64,000 nucleotides of DNA from Phaeosaccion multiseriatum (Eukaryota; Ochrophyta, other classes): contig OZ218954.1 of the NCBI GenBank assembly GCA_965112735.1, positions 992,001-1,056,000 on the forward strand. The letters run 5' to 3'. Below are positions 1 through 12,533 of this stretch, in pieces (positions within the stretch are counted from its first letter, which is position 1; every line of letters starts with the position of its first letter). A program made the translations under genes and the position numbers. Under the pieces are notes generated by a model. The model ran no database searches, was not told the DNA's origin, and worked only from the letters and a program-made list of their open reading frames with translations.

Positions 1-194
1 AGAGGAGGAGCAGGGAGTGAGGAGGTGAGGAGGGGGGGGGGAGGTGAGGCATACACACATGATGCCATATGAAGTTTTGTCTCTACATACACACATACAT
101 ACACACCCTCTCTCCCTCATTCTCTCTCTCTCTGCCTGCCTGCCTGTCTGTCTGTCTCTCTCTCTCTGCCTGTCTGTCTGTCTGTCTCTCTTTC

Positions 195-225
<31 letters not shown>

Positions 226-228
226 TAC
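1..228 (-). other. Intron sequence of the LepA gene, low complexity
   Basis: Positions 110-225 are CTGT/CT-rich repeat following the donor at 228-227. No further exon of the LepA gene is seen before the window edge. Confidence 0.6.
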
Positions 229-2091
229 CCGCGTCGCTGGGGTAGAGACCGCAGAACACCATTGGCTTGGCCTCTTGGTAGCCATCCAGTGGTTCCGGCC
301 ACTTCTGTCCCTTTTCCTGCCTGAAGAAGCAACAGGGTAAGGGTGAGGGTCGGGGTGAGAGTTAGGATTAGGATCGGGGTGGGAGTGAGGGTGAGAGAGT
401 GCAAGTGAGGGCCAGGGGTACCCGGTGAGGGTGAGGGTGAGGGGCAAAGTCAGGGTCCCATGGCAGGGGTGAGCGCTAGGATCAGGGCGACGGGATATAC
501 TGACTAAAGGATATCAACACCAGAATCGTGTAGTTGTGTGTGTGTGTGTGTGTGTGTTCAGTTAGGACCAGCGTCAACCGGGGCACGGTGAGGGTTGCGA
601 GAAGGGTGAGGACCACCAGAGTCAGGCTTATGATACCTGGCCAGGGTGATGGTGTCACCTACGCGTGCGTCTCCAACGTCCTTAATGCTGGCGCAGAGGT
701 AGCCCACCTCGCCTGTGTTGAGCTCGTTCACCTCCACCACCGCGGGGTTTCTGTAACCGACTTCGGTCACATCGTATTCCTTCTTGCTCTGCATGAAGTG
801 CACCTTATCGCCCTTTTTGACGGACCCGTCGATGATGCGAAAGTACACAATGACACCCTTGTACTCGTCGTAGAAGCTGCAGAGAGAGGGAGGGAGGGAG
901 GGAGGGGGGCAAACAAGTGAGAGAAGCAACGCAGACAGGCATGCATCCGAGTGGGGCGGCAAAGGAAGCGTGGTGAGACGCGCACCAGCCGCATCCTTCC
1001 CTCCCTCCCCCCCTCCAGCCATCCGCTGTGTTGGAAAGAAAGCAGAGGCAGAAGCCGCAAGTAGTAGTAGTAGTAGTAGTAGAAGGAGGAGTAAAGAAGA
1101 GTAGAGAAGAGGAGGACGTAGTAGTAGTAGTAGTAGCAGTAGTAGTAGTAGTAGAGGCAGTAACAAGCAGGAAGCCAATAAACAGTACTCGAGAACCAAC
1201 CCCAACACATACACACACACACACACACACACACCTGTCGTAAATCAAAGCGCGCAGGGGCCCGCCTGTGGCTGCCGCCGGCGGGGGCACGTCCTTCACC
1301 ACCGCCTCCAAAATCTCCTTAATCCCCACCCCCGTCTTGGCAGAGCAGTAGATGGCGTTCGAGCAGTCCAGCCCGATGGTGGCCTCCACCTCTTCGGCCA
1401 CACGGTCGGGGTCGGCGGCGGGCAAGTCAATCTTGTTGATAACTGGGATGAGCTCCAAGTCATTCTCCAGGGCCAGGTAGACGTTGGCCAAGGTCTGTGC
1501 CTCCACCCCCTGGGAGGCGTCCACCACCAACAGGGCGCCCTCACACGCCGCCAGAGAGCGGGACACCTCGTACGAGAAGTCCACATGCCCCGGTGTGTCG
1601 ATGAGGTTGAGTTGGTACACCAGCCCGTCCTCGGCAAGGTATTCCACCCGGGCCGCGTTGAGTTTGATGGTTATACCGCGCTCCCTCTCCAGGTCCATGC
1701 TGTCCATGATCTGCGCCTTCATGTCCCGCTTCGCGACAGTGGAGGTGTCCTCGAGCAGTCGGTCGGCCAGCGTGGACTTGCCGTGGTCGATGTGTGCGAT
1801 GATGCTGAAATTGCGAATGCGCTCCACAGGCCACACCTCTGCCGCGTCCTTGGCCCCCGGCTTGGCCCTGACCCTGGAGCTTCTCCGTGTTGTTATTGAC
1901 CCCACTGCCCCGCCTCCCCCAACCCACGCTCGCCCCCGTCCAGCCCCTCCCAGCCCCCCTGCACGCGTAGCTGCCGCTCCCCTCCCCGAGGTGATGGTAA
2001 AGGCCTGCGTTGGCTGAGGCATGAACCCGGTCGCTAGCACCACCACCGCCACTGCAGACGGCGTCCTCCATCTCCGGCCCATCTCCCTCAT
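229..2091 (-). CDS. lepA: Plastid-targeted LepA / elongation factor 4 GTPase, 3' part outside window
   Basis: Translational GTPase of the LepA/EF4 family, known to bind ribosomes and remobilise or back-translocate them. Exons on the minus strand are 2091-1235, 876-637 and 320-229; splice phases agree and the last exon ends at a GT donor, so the remaining C-terminal half lies left of the window. About 396 residues are visible. G-domain motifs are clear: AHIDHGKST (G1), [11 protein letters not shown] (G3), NKIDLP (G4) and SAKTG (G5). These are followed by the LepA-typical domain II start ([12 protein letters not shown]) and PMVFCGLYP. The N terminus has a hydrophobic signal peptide ([13 protein letters not shown]) ending in TQA-F, then a Ser/Arg/Gly-rich region, like a bipartite plastid targeting sequence of secondary red plastids; a mitochondrial Guf1 role is therefore less likely. 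The intron at 1234-877 holds (CA) and (TAC/TAG)-type repeats. Start ATG is at 2091. Confidence 0.93.
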
Positions 2092-2262
2092 GTCGAGTGA
2101 GTGAGTCGATCGTCATGAGTGCCAGTTTCATGGCCGAACATACTACGTCGTGGAAACAAAGCTGAAACGGAAACTGAATCCGAAACTGGCAAATCCTTTC
2201 TAAAGCCTTCCGGAGGGAGAGAAGGAAAGGAGGAGACGGCAGGTCATCCCTACTTGTGCTCC
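2092..2262. promoter_or_regulatory. Putative bidirectional promoter, LepA / WW-domain gene
   Basis: The 171 bp between the LepA start codon and the preferred start of the WW-domain gene must hold promoter and 5'UTR for both directions. No TATA box is seen. It contains three GAAAC-type words (2160-2190) that recur near other genes of the window. The role is inferred from position only. Confidence 0.4.
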
Positions 2263-4481
2263 ATGGCCTCGGCATGGGAGAGATACGAGACTGAGGACGG
2301 AGATGCCTATTACTGGTGCGCAGAGACAGGAGAGAGTGTGTGGGCGCAACAGTACGAACAAGACCAGCTCGTGAGGAAGGAAGTTGGAGAGCTCCACCAG
2401 GATGTGGATGCGCATCCCAGAAAACCTCACCACCAAGTCTCTCCCTATGCCGGGCTCGAGATGCTGGGCCCCCTCACAAGGAACTGGGGGCAGGAGGAGG
2501 GAGCCGGGGCCTCCTCTGTGGGCACGACTCCAACAGCGTGCTCCGAGGAAGGAGAGGAGGAGAGCAAGGGAGACAGCAGGTGCGCGGACGATTGTGAGGA
2601 ATTGTATTTCGATGAACAAGAAGGGAGCGGCGCGGGTGTGGGAGTGACAGTGCCTCCCTCCCCCTTGCTGTGGAGCCCTGATCATCCGCCCGAGCCTCCG
2701 TCTAGTATCCCTACTAGAACGACGAGCAGTGCCCGGAAGACGAGGATGAGCGGTGGGAGTGGGCGAGAGTTTGAGCAGGACAAGAGCAATCGAAGAAGAG
2801 CGAAGGGGGGCAGGGGTGCGGATATCGAAAGCCGGACGTGTTCTTCCTCTTCCTCGAGGACTCGAGACATGACCAGAGGAGGAGGGGGGCAGACAACGAG
2901 GAGAAGAGGAAGAGAGGGAAGAAGAAGGGCGAGCTTGTCCGAGAGCGACAGTAGCGAGAGTGAGAGTGAGAGTGAGCAGAGCGAGAGCGAGAGTGAGAGC
3001 GAGAGTGAGAGCGAGAGTGAGAGCGAGAGCGACAGTGAGAGCGAGAGCGGGAGTGATGCGTACGGATACGAGGAGGAGGAGGACGAGGACGAGGAGAGAA
3101 CACCGAAAGCAGCGGCGGTGGCGGCTCTGGAAGAAGGGCATGTGCCAGAGACGGACGGTCGAAGTCAAAGCCGTCAGCGAGGAGGGGGGGCCAGCAGGGG
3201 CAGCAGCAGATATGTCAAAGGCAAGAGAGGAGCCGTGGTGGTGGGGGGACAGCAGAGGCGTGGGCGGCGAGCGGCCATGGCGGCGATGGCAGTGCACGGG
3301 TTGGGGAGGCGCTGGCTTGCAGGCTCCACCAAAGTCATTACGGACACCGGCGCTCAGGCAGTGACACGCGTCAAGCGCTCCTGGCCGACCATATCCACAA
3401 GTCTTACAACTTGGGGCAAGGTGAGGGAGGTCAGAGGGGTTGGAGGGGTCGGGTGGTTACAAGAGGAGTCAGAGGGAAGACAGGGATAAAGAGGGGTGGG
3501 AGTGGCTGTGGAGCGAGCACGTTGATGTCACGTTAGGGTAACAAGTCTTGTACCGTCGGAAGTTGTCCCTTTACATGAACAACCAGCCTTCCCTACCACC
3601 CTATCTGCTGATTCATTAATCTGGAGCGTGATGTGAGACGACATGCTCTGCTGAACTTTCGTCTCCTGTTAGCTGCTGCTCGCCGCTGGAGAGCGAAAGA
3701 GAGGGAGAGATAGGAGAGGGAGACATGGACATGGACATGGAGATAGAGTGAGAGAGAGAGACCGGGGAAGCCAGAGCGAAAGAGAGAGAGAGACCGAGAC
3801 GTTGGTCACGAGAATGCTCGCGCATTCTGCTTCTCCCCGTCTTGGAAGCCAATGTGATCTGCTGCTGTATCACCAACTGCTCCTAGTTCTCAAGCCCTGC
3901 CCTCGTCCCCTCTCCTACTTCCATACTCCTTCTTTTGTCTTTCTGGCTGTGGATGGGTCACACTTGCAGGTGACCTTCGTAAACCTCTGCACGGTGACGG
4001 GATGGGCCATCGCCACAGGTCAGTGAGTCCGTCAGGCCGCCAACCGGAGACTACGAACTGCCATTCCTTTCGTTGCGACCGGCGCATATAACGCTCACTG
4101 CATCTCTCACCCCCTCCCTTCTCTCCCCGTGACGATCCTCTCGTCCTGTCCCCCTCTACTTCCTCCTCTTCTCTCTTCCTTCTTCCCCTCCTCCACTCCC
4201 TCATCTCCCCAGGCTTCAATGGCATGGCAATCGTGGCGCAGAGCTTTGCCGAGCACCGGGCAAAGTTCCACGAGCAGCGACAGACTCGACATGACACTCT
4301 CCCGCTGCATCACCCTACCCACCGGTGCGGGGGGGCGGAGCAGCAGCAGCACCAGCAGCAGCACCAGCAGCAGGAGGAGGAGGAGGTGGAGGGAGAGGAG
4401 GAGAAAGAGGGAGAGAAGGAGAAGGAGCAGCGCAATGCAGAAGGGGTGTCACCGCCACCACCACCAGGGGTAGTCGTGTAG
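2263..4481 (+). CDS. WW-domain protein with Ser-Glu repeat region
   Basis: Three exons: 2263-3420, 3970-4018, 4213-4481; about 491 residues. A single WW domain opens the protein (WERYETEDGDAYYWCAETGE to VWAQ). The two Trp are spaced as in the family, but the usual closing Pro is Gln. A long hydrophilic, probably disordered region follows, with an Arg-rich stretch and a repeat of alternating Ser and Glu encoded by GAGAGC/GAGAGT units at about 2960-3050. The conserved-looking end (WLAGSTKVITDTGAQAV through NGMAIVAQSFAEHRAKF) spans all three exons and may be a helical membrane or binding segment; the tail is Gln/Glu-rich. I chose ATG 2263 over the in-frame ATG 2119 because the latter leaves only 27 bp to the divergent LepA start. 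WW domains bind Pro-rich ligands; the specific function is unknown. Intron 1 carries one copy of the TATCACCAA element (3865-3880). Confidence 0.7.
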
Positions 4482-4577
4482 ATTGCAGGACAAGTATAAC
4501 CCAAGATGAACGGATTTAAAATGACTGAATGGAGTCCAATCCGCTCTTGAGGGGACGATAGGAGAATACAAAGGCGA

Positions 4578-4605
4578 GCGGTTATATATATGGGTATATA
4601 TATTG
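4578..4605 (+). promoter_or_regulatory. AT-rich TATA-like tract upstream of the Ste24 gene
   Basis: GTTATATATATGGG followed by TATATATATT lies about 175-200 bp before the predicted Ste24 start and just after the WW gene stop. It is the most TATA-like tract near this start. It could instead belong to the 3'UTR of the WW gene. Confidence 0.25.
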
Positions 4606-4778
4606 ATCGACCATAGCGGATAGCATGCCGGCTCCGACACAAAATTTTTTTAACGGAGCGTCTCCGAGTCGATGTGGTCAAATTCCATGAAACGGAAACT
4701 CACAATCCCCCCCCCCCCTCTAGCTTCCCCTGATTCCCCAGTTCTCAGTCCTTGGCCTGGCAGGGACTTCCTCTTGCG

Positions 4779-6743
4779 ATGGGTGTCTTGGAGGAGTTTC
4801 CCATGTATAGGCAGAAGGGGTGTGGAGACAGGTACGGTGGCTATCGTCGACAGAGAGGATTTTTCCCTTTTCCCTCCCCAACCCCCCCTTTTTTTTGGTG
4901 ATTGCACTGCCCCATCCCGGAGCAGCCAGGTGCCCTTCCTCGAGTTTGTGCTCGTCTTTACGCTCGTCGTCTACTTCTTTGAGACCTATCTCGACCTACG
5001 ACAGGTCAGTAGAAGCGACTTGCCAGGCGAGGGTGGTCTTGAGCTTGTTCAGAGTTGCTAAATCTCTTCCTCTCGCCGTGGACAATCCACAACGCATCCA
5101 TGCAAAATCTTCCCCGATTCGCAGCTGAGGCGGCTGAAGGCAAAGGCACCCCCAGAGGAGCTGTTGAGTGCCATGAAGAAGGTGGACGCGCAAAACACCG
5201 CTGCCTCGCCGGCGGGTGGGAGCTTTCTCGATAAGGTATCGTGCTTTCACTCACGTGGAGCGGTGGTGATCGCCGCCGCTACTCGCTCTAGACTCTTGGA
5301 TGGCATTAAGATCACATGGGCCACCCCCCCGCTGGTTTCTCAGACCTCTACCTTTTCCTCCTCGCTCCCCTACCACCGCTGCCGCTGTATCACCAACTGC
5401 TGCTGCTGAAGACGGTGGCCAAGTTCACCAAGTCGCAGGAGTATGGCGTGGACAAGGCCACTTTTGGGCTCTTTGAGGGCGTCGTGGAACAGATCACGTC
5501 TCTCCTCATCTATCTGGGCGGGGGCATGCCGTGGATGTGGGATGCGTCTGTCACCCTCGCGGGGCGGGTAGGGCTCGACCAAGCCAACGAGATGAGCGTT
5601 TCCTTGCTCTTCCTGGCGCTGGTCACGCTTTGGCAGACCGTGCTGGGCTTGCCCTTTGGCCTCTACCGCACCTTTGTGATTGAGCAGAAGCACGGTTTCA
5701 ACAAGCAGACGTTACGGCTGTACTTGGCCGACAAAGTCAAGGGGCTGGTCCTCACCTTTGTCCTTGGGGGGCCGTGCATATACGCCCTCTTGTATCTGCT
5801 CGAGTGGGGGGGGGAGTACTTCTACCTCTACGTGTGGGGTTTTCTCTTCATCCTGTCGCTGGTGATGATGACGGTGTACCCCGTGCTCATCGCTCCGCTT
5901 TTCAACAAGGTATGCGGCATGGTGCTGCGAGGAGAGAGAGCCTGAGATTGATAGAGAGGTAGAGAGAGAGAGAGACTGATTGAAAGAGAGAGAGAGTGAG
6001 ATAAAGAGAGAGAGATAAAGAGGGAGATTGAAGATGCGCAGGTGGAGAGAAACTGAGAGAGAGGCAGAGGTGGAGAGAGATGGAAAGGGAGAGAGAGATA
6101 GAGAGAAAGGCATACAGAGGCAGAGAATGGGGACACAGGCTACAGACAGCACCAGAAATGGAGAGAGTAGACGGTGCCGTCGGACCTGTTGACCTACGCT
6201 TCCCTCTTGTCCCGTGTCACTTCATCCTAACGACTGCACTTTCCCATCACTCGCGCCTCTCCGTATCTATCCCCCCCTCTTGTTTTTGCTTTGTCCTTCG
6301 CTTTTCCTTGGTGTGATGCTTCTCTCTCTCTGTCTCTCTCTCTCTGTCTCTCTCTCTCTGTCTCTCTGTCTCATGAATCGACCAATCAAGTACACTGCCC
6401 TAGAGGAGGGTGATCTTCGCACGCGTATTGAGTCGCTGGCAGCAAAGGTGAAGTTTCCACTGACCAAGTTGTTTGTGGTGGATGGCAGTAAGCGCAGCGC
6501 ACACAGCAACGCGTACATGTACGGTTTCGGCAAGAACAAGAGGATTGTGTTGTTTGACACACTCATCGAGCAGGTGGAGCCGTTGGAGATTGAGGTGAGT
6601 AGGGACAGGGGTTGAGGCACACGCACGCACGCACACACATACACACGCATGGAGAGATAGAGAGAGGGGGAGAGAGAGGTGCATCCATCATCATCATCAT
6701 CATCATCATCCACATCATCATCCACATCATCATCAACATCATC

Positions 6744-6775
<32 letters not shown>

Positions 6776-6805
6776 CATCACCATCATCATCATACCATCA
6801 AATTC

Positions 6806-6849
<44 letters not shown>

Positions 6850-6917
6850 CAACATCATCATCATCATCATCATCACCATCATCATCATACCATCAAATTC
6901 ATCATCATCATCACCCA

Positions 6918-6964
<47 letters not shown>

Positions 6965-7909
6965 CCACCACCACCAATATCGTCGCCGTCATCCTAACTC
7001 TCCATCCTCACTATCAATATGTCCCACCTCCCTTCACGTCGTCCAACATCCACCCCACCCAGGCAATATTGGGTCACGAATTGGGCCACTGGAAGATGAA
7101 GCACACCGTCCAGGGCTTCATGATCACACAAGTGTACGTGTTGGTGATGTTTGCCTCGTTCGGCATGGCCCGCCATTTGGAGGCCGACATTCTGCGGTCG
7201 TTCGGCTTTTCAGATCAGTCCAGACTAATCGGTCTCACGCTTTTCTTCACGGTGAGTGAGTGGAGTCTACCGTTTCAGTTTCAGTTACACTTTTTCAGTT
7301 TCAGTGAAGTAACCGTGATTCTGAGATAGATGGGACAGGAAGGGACGGAGAGGAGTGGTGGTGGTGGGAGGGGGGGGGCTTCATTGCTCCTTTGCTTCAT
7401 TGATTCATTCCCCTCGACCTGCGTCGCTCTCAAACAGAATGAACGAACTAGCACTAAACTGAACTGAGACTGAGCTGAGCTCCTCCTTCCTTCCTCCCTC
7501 TTCCCCCCCCCCCCGCCTTCGTACCTACCTACCAACCTCCCTTCTTCTACCCACCTACCTACGTATCTATCTACCTACCTACCTCCCTCACTCACTCCCT
7601 CCCTGCCTGCTACTCAAACGTCGGTCGATGAAACCAAAACAGGTGCTGTGGGCGCCTGTGGAGCAAGTGCTCGGCTTCCTCATGAACATGCTCAGCAGGA
7701 GGAACGAGTTTCAAGCAGACAAGTATGCCACGGACTTAGGCTATGCATCTCCTCTTCAGCTAGGATTGGTCAAGCTCCAGTTGGAGAATATGGGAAACAT
7801 GAACCCTGACCCTCTGTACTCTTCTTATCACTACAGCCACCCGCCCTTGGTGGAGAGACTGCGGGCGATTAGTGACCTCGCCGCCGCCGGACGAGCAAAG
7901 AAGGACTGA
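4779..7909 (+). CDS. STE24: CAAX prenyl protease 1 (Ste24 / ZMPSTE24, family M48)
   Basis: Integral ER membrane zinc metalloprotease that trims the -AAX residues from prenylated proteins. Seven exons: 4779-4831, 4923-5004, 5125-5235, 5412-5909, 6391-6594, 7063-7251, 7643-7909; about 467 residues, normal for the family. Visible landmarks are a first TM segment (FVLVFTLVVYFFETYLDLRQ), the FVIEQKHGFNKQT loop, several TM helices, the catalytic zinc site HELGH in exon 6 and the third-ligand region RRNEFQADKYA in exon 7. All exon joins keep frame; all introns but the first are phase 0. The N-terminal exon is the least certain: an alternative is one open frame from ATG 4672, which would add about 60 atypical residues. 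Exon 4 must start at 5412, because the earlier AG leads to a stop; its acceptor directly follows a copy of the dispersed TATCACCAA element. Intron 5 is a long (CAT) repeat. Confidence 0.95.
5385..5407 (+). repeat. TATCACCAA element abutting a 3' splice site (Ste24 intron 3)
   Basis: CTGTATCACCAACTGCTGCTG is followed at once by AAG, and the exon begins at 5412. Reading the element as coding would need an upstream acceptor that gives a stop codon, so it is intronic. Confidence 0.8.
6680..6975. repeat. (CAT)n tract in Ste24 intron 5
   Basis: About 295 bp of CAT/ATC triplets with CAC and AAC interruptions. A block around ACCATCAAATTCATCATC occurs twice, about 97 bp apart (6793 and 6889), showing internal duplication of the tract. 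Confidence 0.9.
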
Positions 7910-8142
7910 GAGGAAGGGCTAGGCTCCAATGTCGATATCGATTCCCTGTATCGATCATTAGATCATTAGTGGCTCTGGCGGTTCAGCTCAAGTTCATGTT
8001 GAAAATAGACCTAAACCAAGACTAAAGGGTTTAATGCACAGAAACTCAAACTGCATACGAGTAAGCTTACCAGGTGGATACGTGTACAATACAGAGAATA
8101 GGGCAGTCAATGGGCCAAGGGTCTCGTTAACCGTAGTTGTCC

Positions 8143-10750
8143 TTACATCTCATCATCATCATCATCAGACTCATCAGACTTCGCGTGGCCCAGGCCAGCA
8201 GCCGTAGCAGTTGGTGATACAGTAGTAGTAGCAGCAGTCGCGGTAGTTCTTCCTCTGCCCTCCTCCTCCCTCTCCTCCCCAGAGCAGCGGCCTCCCCCCA
8301 GTACGTGCACCACTCTCTGGAACACGTGGGCCGTCCCTGCCGTCACTGTATCACCAACTGCTGCATCAGCAACTCCTTCCTCACCAAGTGCCCTCCTTGC
8401 AGCAAAAATGCTAGAGTCTGCAGCTCGAGCTTCAGCTTCATCGCCTCCTCCCCCTCCTATATCACCAACTGCTCTATGGCGAGACCTCTTCCGCTGCTGG
8501 ACGAACCACGCCTCCTTGGTCTTGGAGAGCTGACGCAGAGATGCTGCCCCTTCCGCCTCTCCAGTGTGCCACAGCTGCCATCTCATCGCCGGAGGCTCTC
8601 CCTGTATCACCAACTGCTGCTGCTGCTGCGGGATAGTGTTGGAAAGCCCTCCGTGTATCGATGGGATGATTCTGCAAGGTGGTACCCACTTTCCTCCCAC
8701 AAAGAGCCCCTCTTTCGACCCCTTAGACCGCGCCCCTGACCCATACATTACCCCTTTCCCTGACCCATGCAATACCCCTGCCCCTGACCCATGCAATACC
8801 CCTGCCCCTGACCCATGCAATACCCCTGCCCCTGACCCATGCAATACCCCTGCCCCTCCCCCTTCCCCTTCTCCATTCCCTGACCATGCCCCAGCCTGGC
8901 CTTCGTCAAGCAAAAGCCGAAGAGCATCCTCTGTTGCGGCAGGCACAAGGCTTGAGGTGACAGCCGTGCTATGACTTACATCGGGGCTGACGTTGACCTC
9001 CAGGAGCCAAGGCCGGTAGTCGTCCGTCAGCATAATGTCCACACCCAACCACTCAAAGCCATTGCCCCGCTTGTCCATGCTCTCTCGCACCGCATGCAGG
9101 GTCTGGAGCACCAACTGTCGAATAGCCGGCAAGATGCGCTGTTCGTACAAGCAAAAACCGATGCCGATGCCACAGTCGTCACCCTCCTCCCCCCTGCCGT
9201 TATTGTTGGCGCTGTCTGCTCGGTCTTGATGTTGTTGTGCCGGTGGGGTGTGTCCTCGACCGCTCACTTCTTCGTGCTTCAGGAAGGCCGCAAAGGTTTC
9301 CGCACTCCACATGTTGCCGGCGAAAGAACTCCACATCGGCCGCTTCTGCTGCTCCGCTTCCCCATCTCCTTCTCCTTCCCTCCCCCCTCCTCCTTCCCTC
9401 CCTTCTCGTCCTCCTCCTGCTGCTCCGACCGCGGCTACTGGTGTATCACCGACCACCCTTGCTGTTGCGGAGGCTCTGGTGTCGCTGTTTCCTCTCTCTT
9501 CCTCATCATGTGTTGAAGCATAATCCTCTTTACTCTCCTTTTGCACTGAGAAGTTGCAAAGATGGACCAATCGATCGTTCAACTAACAGAGAAAGAGAGG
9601 ACGGAGGAGGCAGCGAGGGAGAGGGAGAGAGAGAGGAAGAGAAACAGAGAGAGAGAGAGAGAGAGAATGAGAACGAGGGACCCCCTCCCCCCTCCATACC
9701 TACAAACACACACATACAAATGCACAGACATGCACTTGCGGACACACACCCCACACACTGATCCATACCTCCCCCCCTCCCCCGCCGCCCCGAATACACA
9801 CACCTGATCAGCGGATGTGCTGTACGGCTTGGAGGCGAAGCGAAGGTAGGCCTGACTGAAGCCCCACACCACGAGCGGCGCCACATTCGTCACCAGCACC
9901 CACTGCCTGATGTCAAATTTGCGTCCTCTGATTAGTAACGGTCGAGCGATGTATCGCTGAATAACCACCTAACGTAGACGACCAATTTCAATATGGCGAG
10001 GGGGGCGGGGCGTGGGTGCGTGCATGTGTGTGCGTGCGTGTGCGTGGGTGCGTGCGTGTGTAGCCGGAGTGGTGGTCAGAGTCGAGACGGGGTGGGAGGG
10101 GGGTGGGCGTGAGAGCTTTCTTGGCTTGGGTGTACAGACACCTCCTCTCCTATGAGACAGAGATAGACAGAGCACCTTCCCACCCCATCCCATCCACTGC
10201 CATCCCCCCACCCCATCCGCACTCTCCTGATCCTCCCACCTTGTACTGAAGCTTGGCAGCGGCTCGCACTAGCTCAACCAAGTCTCCAAAGACTTGCACA
10301 CCCTCGCCACAAGAGGCGGCGGCAGGCTTGAGTATGTACAGGTTGTTGTTGTTGTTGTTCGGGTTCTTGCCAGCCGTGGCCCTCCCTCTTCCTCCTCCTC
10401 CTCCTCCTCCTCCTCCTCCTCCTCCTCCTCCTCCTCCTTCTGCTGCTGTATCACCAACTGCTGCTCCTCCCCAAAGGGGGTCGATTTGGATGCACTCCTC
10501 CACGAGACGGGCGGCTCGAGCCTTCTCCCCCTGTCCGGGCTCCCACTGTTGCCGCTGATCCTGTACCACCAACTGCTGCTGCTGCTGCTGCTGCTGGTGA
10601 TACCGAACAATGGTCACCCAATCTTCGCTGAACACCTACAGATGGCAAAAACGTACGCCCAACACGCACGGATGGTGAGCACACCTTTCTCTGCCCGTCA
10701 CACGTCAGCACCACGTGCTGGAGCGACTTCCCTGTGCCCCAAACTTGCCA

Positions 10751-10806
<56 letters not shown>

Positions 10807-10858
10807 CACACGCACGCCCATGCGCACACACACACACGCACACACACACAGACAGACA

Positions 10859-10916
<58 letters not shown>

Positions 10917-12533
10917 CACGGTAAACCTCCGACGGGGTAGGTCAAGAAACTGAAACTGAAGCGCAACAAAACTGAAACTGAAAACTGACCTCAGCAACAC
11001 GCCCATCGAAGTCCTTATTGCACCACTTTCGCCTCTGACGGTTGTTAATCTCTTCGTTATCTGTGGGCTGGCAAGTGGGGGGGGTGGTGGTGCGGCTGCT
11101 GGGCTGAGGGCCTTCCTCAGAGTGGCAATCGACGAGCCGCTGTAGGATCCGTTGAGCAGCCTGGGAGGGAGGGAGTGAGGAAGGTGGAGATGTACATGGG
11201 AGGGGAAGGGGAGTGGGGGGGCGAGAACAAGAAGGGGGGGGGGGGGGGGGGGCATGGACGCGTTTCTGTTCCGCCTTTGTGTGTAGGAAGAGCCGAAAAG
11301 CCCTCCGGAGAGGAAGACAGGGAGGAAGGGACGGTCTGCCCGCCCCCATGGTCGAGAGGAGCTTCACATAGCTTGGCATATGCACTTGCTGACTCACTGA
11401 GTGCCATGCACGTGCACACGCACACACGCCACACATGCACTCACCTCCCAAGCCCTCCGCCGTGAGCCTCCTGCTACTACTGCTGTTGGTGCTACAACCG
11501 ATGGTGGATCGCCGAATACGGCCGAGGGTGTTGGCGTGAGGAGAGCAATGGCAGCACCCACAGCGAAGTGCTCGAGAAAGGCGTGGGCTGAGGATGTGTC
11601 GAGGTTCCACGTAGGGGGCGAGAAGTCGGAGGGACGAACCTCCAAGTCTGCTGATCGGCCATCTCTTCGTTTCTCTGCTCGCCCCTCTGCTCTGTTCTCT
11701 GACGTGGAGGAACAAGAAAGAGCTTCTCTGTTGCCGCTGCTGCTGGCCTCTGGGTCATGGCAGGAGGATGAGGTGTGACCAGGCCAAGGCCTCGCTCTCC
11801 TCCGGCTCCCTATCGCACCTCTCTTGCTACCGTTGCGGTTGCTGTGGTAGAGGTAGTAGTCCAGGTGCTTACATAGGTACGCCTTATTGCTGAGCTGCTG
11901 CGCGTTGAGCAGATGATTGACGTAGACCACTGTTGCCTCCTCCTCCTCCTCCTCCTCCTCCTCCTCCGCATCGTCTCCTTGTCTTCTCCCTCCTCCACCT
12001 CCTCCTCCTCCTCCTTCTTCCCGGTCCATCTCACTCCTACCATGTCTAGGCGCATGGGTACTCCTCTTGCTGTTGTGCTGCTCCTTTCGGGCCAGACGAG
12101 AGTTGTCTTTACAGCTCGCACACGCACACGAGCAGCACTGACCATGTTGCGGCTGTCGCGGACTCTGATGCGCAGCTCTGCGACTCAGCAAACCGTTGAA
12201 CCCTTTGAAGAGTGTAATTACGTCCACCAAGTTACGCCATACAAGGACTTGTCTCCCTTTTCTGCTCCTACCATCATTGCTCGGTCCCCTCCTCATAGAC
12301 GTAGAACACTCAGCGGTGGGTTCTCGTCTCCATCCCCTCTTTTGCAAATGGTGGATCACATCTGAAAATTTCTCCTCGGCGAAGAAGACACGATCTAAGC
12401 AGCGACCGCCGCAGCATAGGCCCTCCTCCTCTGTCTCCTCTCCTCCTCCTCTCTCTATTACTCCCGCTCCCAACATCGCTTTGCTGCTGTAGTTTTGGAT
12501 ATCTGTTTTGGAAGGAGGTGAAGAAGGGGACAT
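8143..12533 (-). CDS. Tubulin glycylase-like TTLL protein (TTLL3/TTLL8 type)
   Basis: Tubulin tyrosine ligase-like ATP-grasp enzyme; the TTLL3/8 branch adds glycine to axonemal tubulins. Exons: 12533-11445, 11160-10990, 10635-10240, 9968-9804, 9582-8143, all phase 0, about 1086 residues. TTLL3-like blocks in order: N-terminal [22 protein letters not shown]-binding [74 protein letters not shown]; and the Mg/ATP site [20 protein letters not shown]. Low-complexity insertions (poly-Gly at 10391-10437, Gln runs) separate the blocks, and the tail has four VLHGSGAG repeats. At least five in-exon copies of the TATCACCAA element contribute AVGDT, LVIQ or VSPTA residues. A small extra exon near 10680-10715 cannot be excluded. 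Monoglycylase versus another TTLL activity is inferred from similarity to the HLCN-type motif. Confidence 0.9.
8750..8850 (-). repeat. Coding 24-bp minisatellite in the TTLL gene
   Basis: The plus-strand unit TGACCCATGCAATACCCCTGCCCC (24 bp, shown once) repeats about four times with a diverged copy. On the minus strand each unit gives VLHGSGAG. It lies in the C-terminal tail, after the catalytic domain. Confidence 0.85.
10741..10914. repeat. (CGCA)n and (CA)n tract in TTLL intron 2
   Basis: CGCA tetramers run from about 10750 to 10806, then CA dinucleotides with short CAGA interruptions to 10914. They lie between exons ending at 10990 and starting at 10635. Confidence 0.9.

Noticed and set aside
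340-480. GGGTTAGG-like and GGGTGAGG words suggesting telomeric sequence
   Set aside because: Degenerate, not a fixed period, and inside a LepA intron. The (TGACCC) units at 54174 are likewise interior to a gene.
2119-2262. Upstream in-frame ATG of the WW-domain gene
   Set aside because: It would leave 27 bp to the divergent LepA start and adds no domain-like sequence; ATG 2263 lies directly before the WW domain. It remains possible.
10680-10740. Possible small exon of the TTLL gene ([19 protein letters not shown])
   Set aside because: Its length (59 nt with the nearest splice sites) breaks the phase-0 join; a 33-nt version fits but matches nothing in TTLL proteins.
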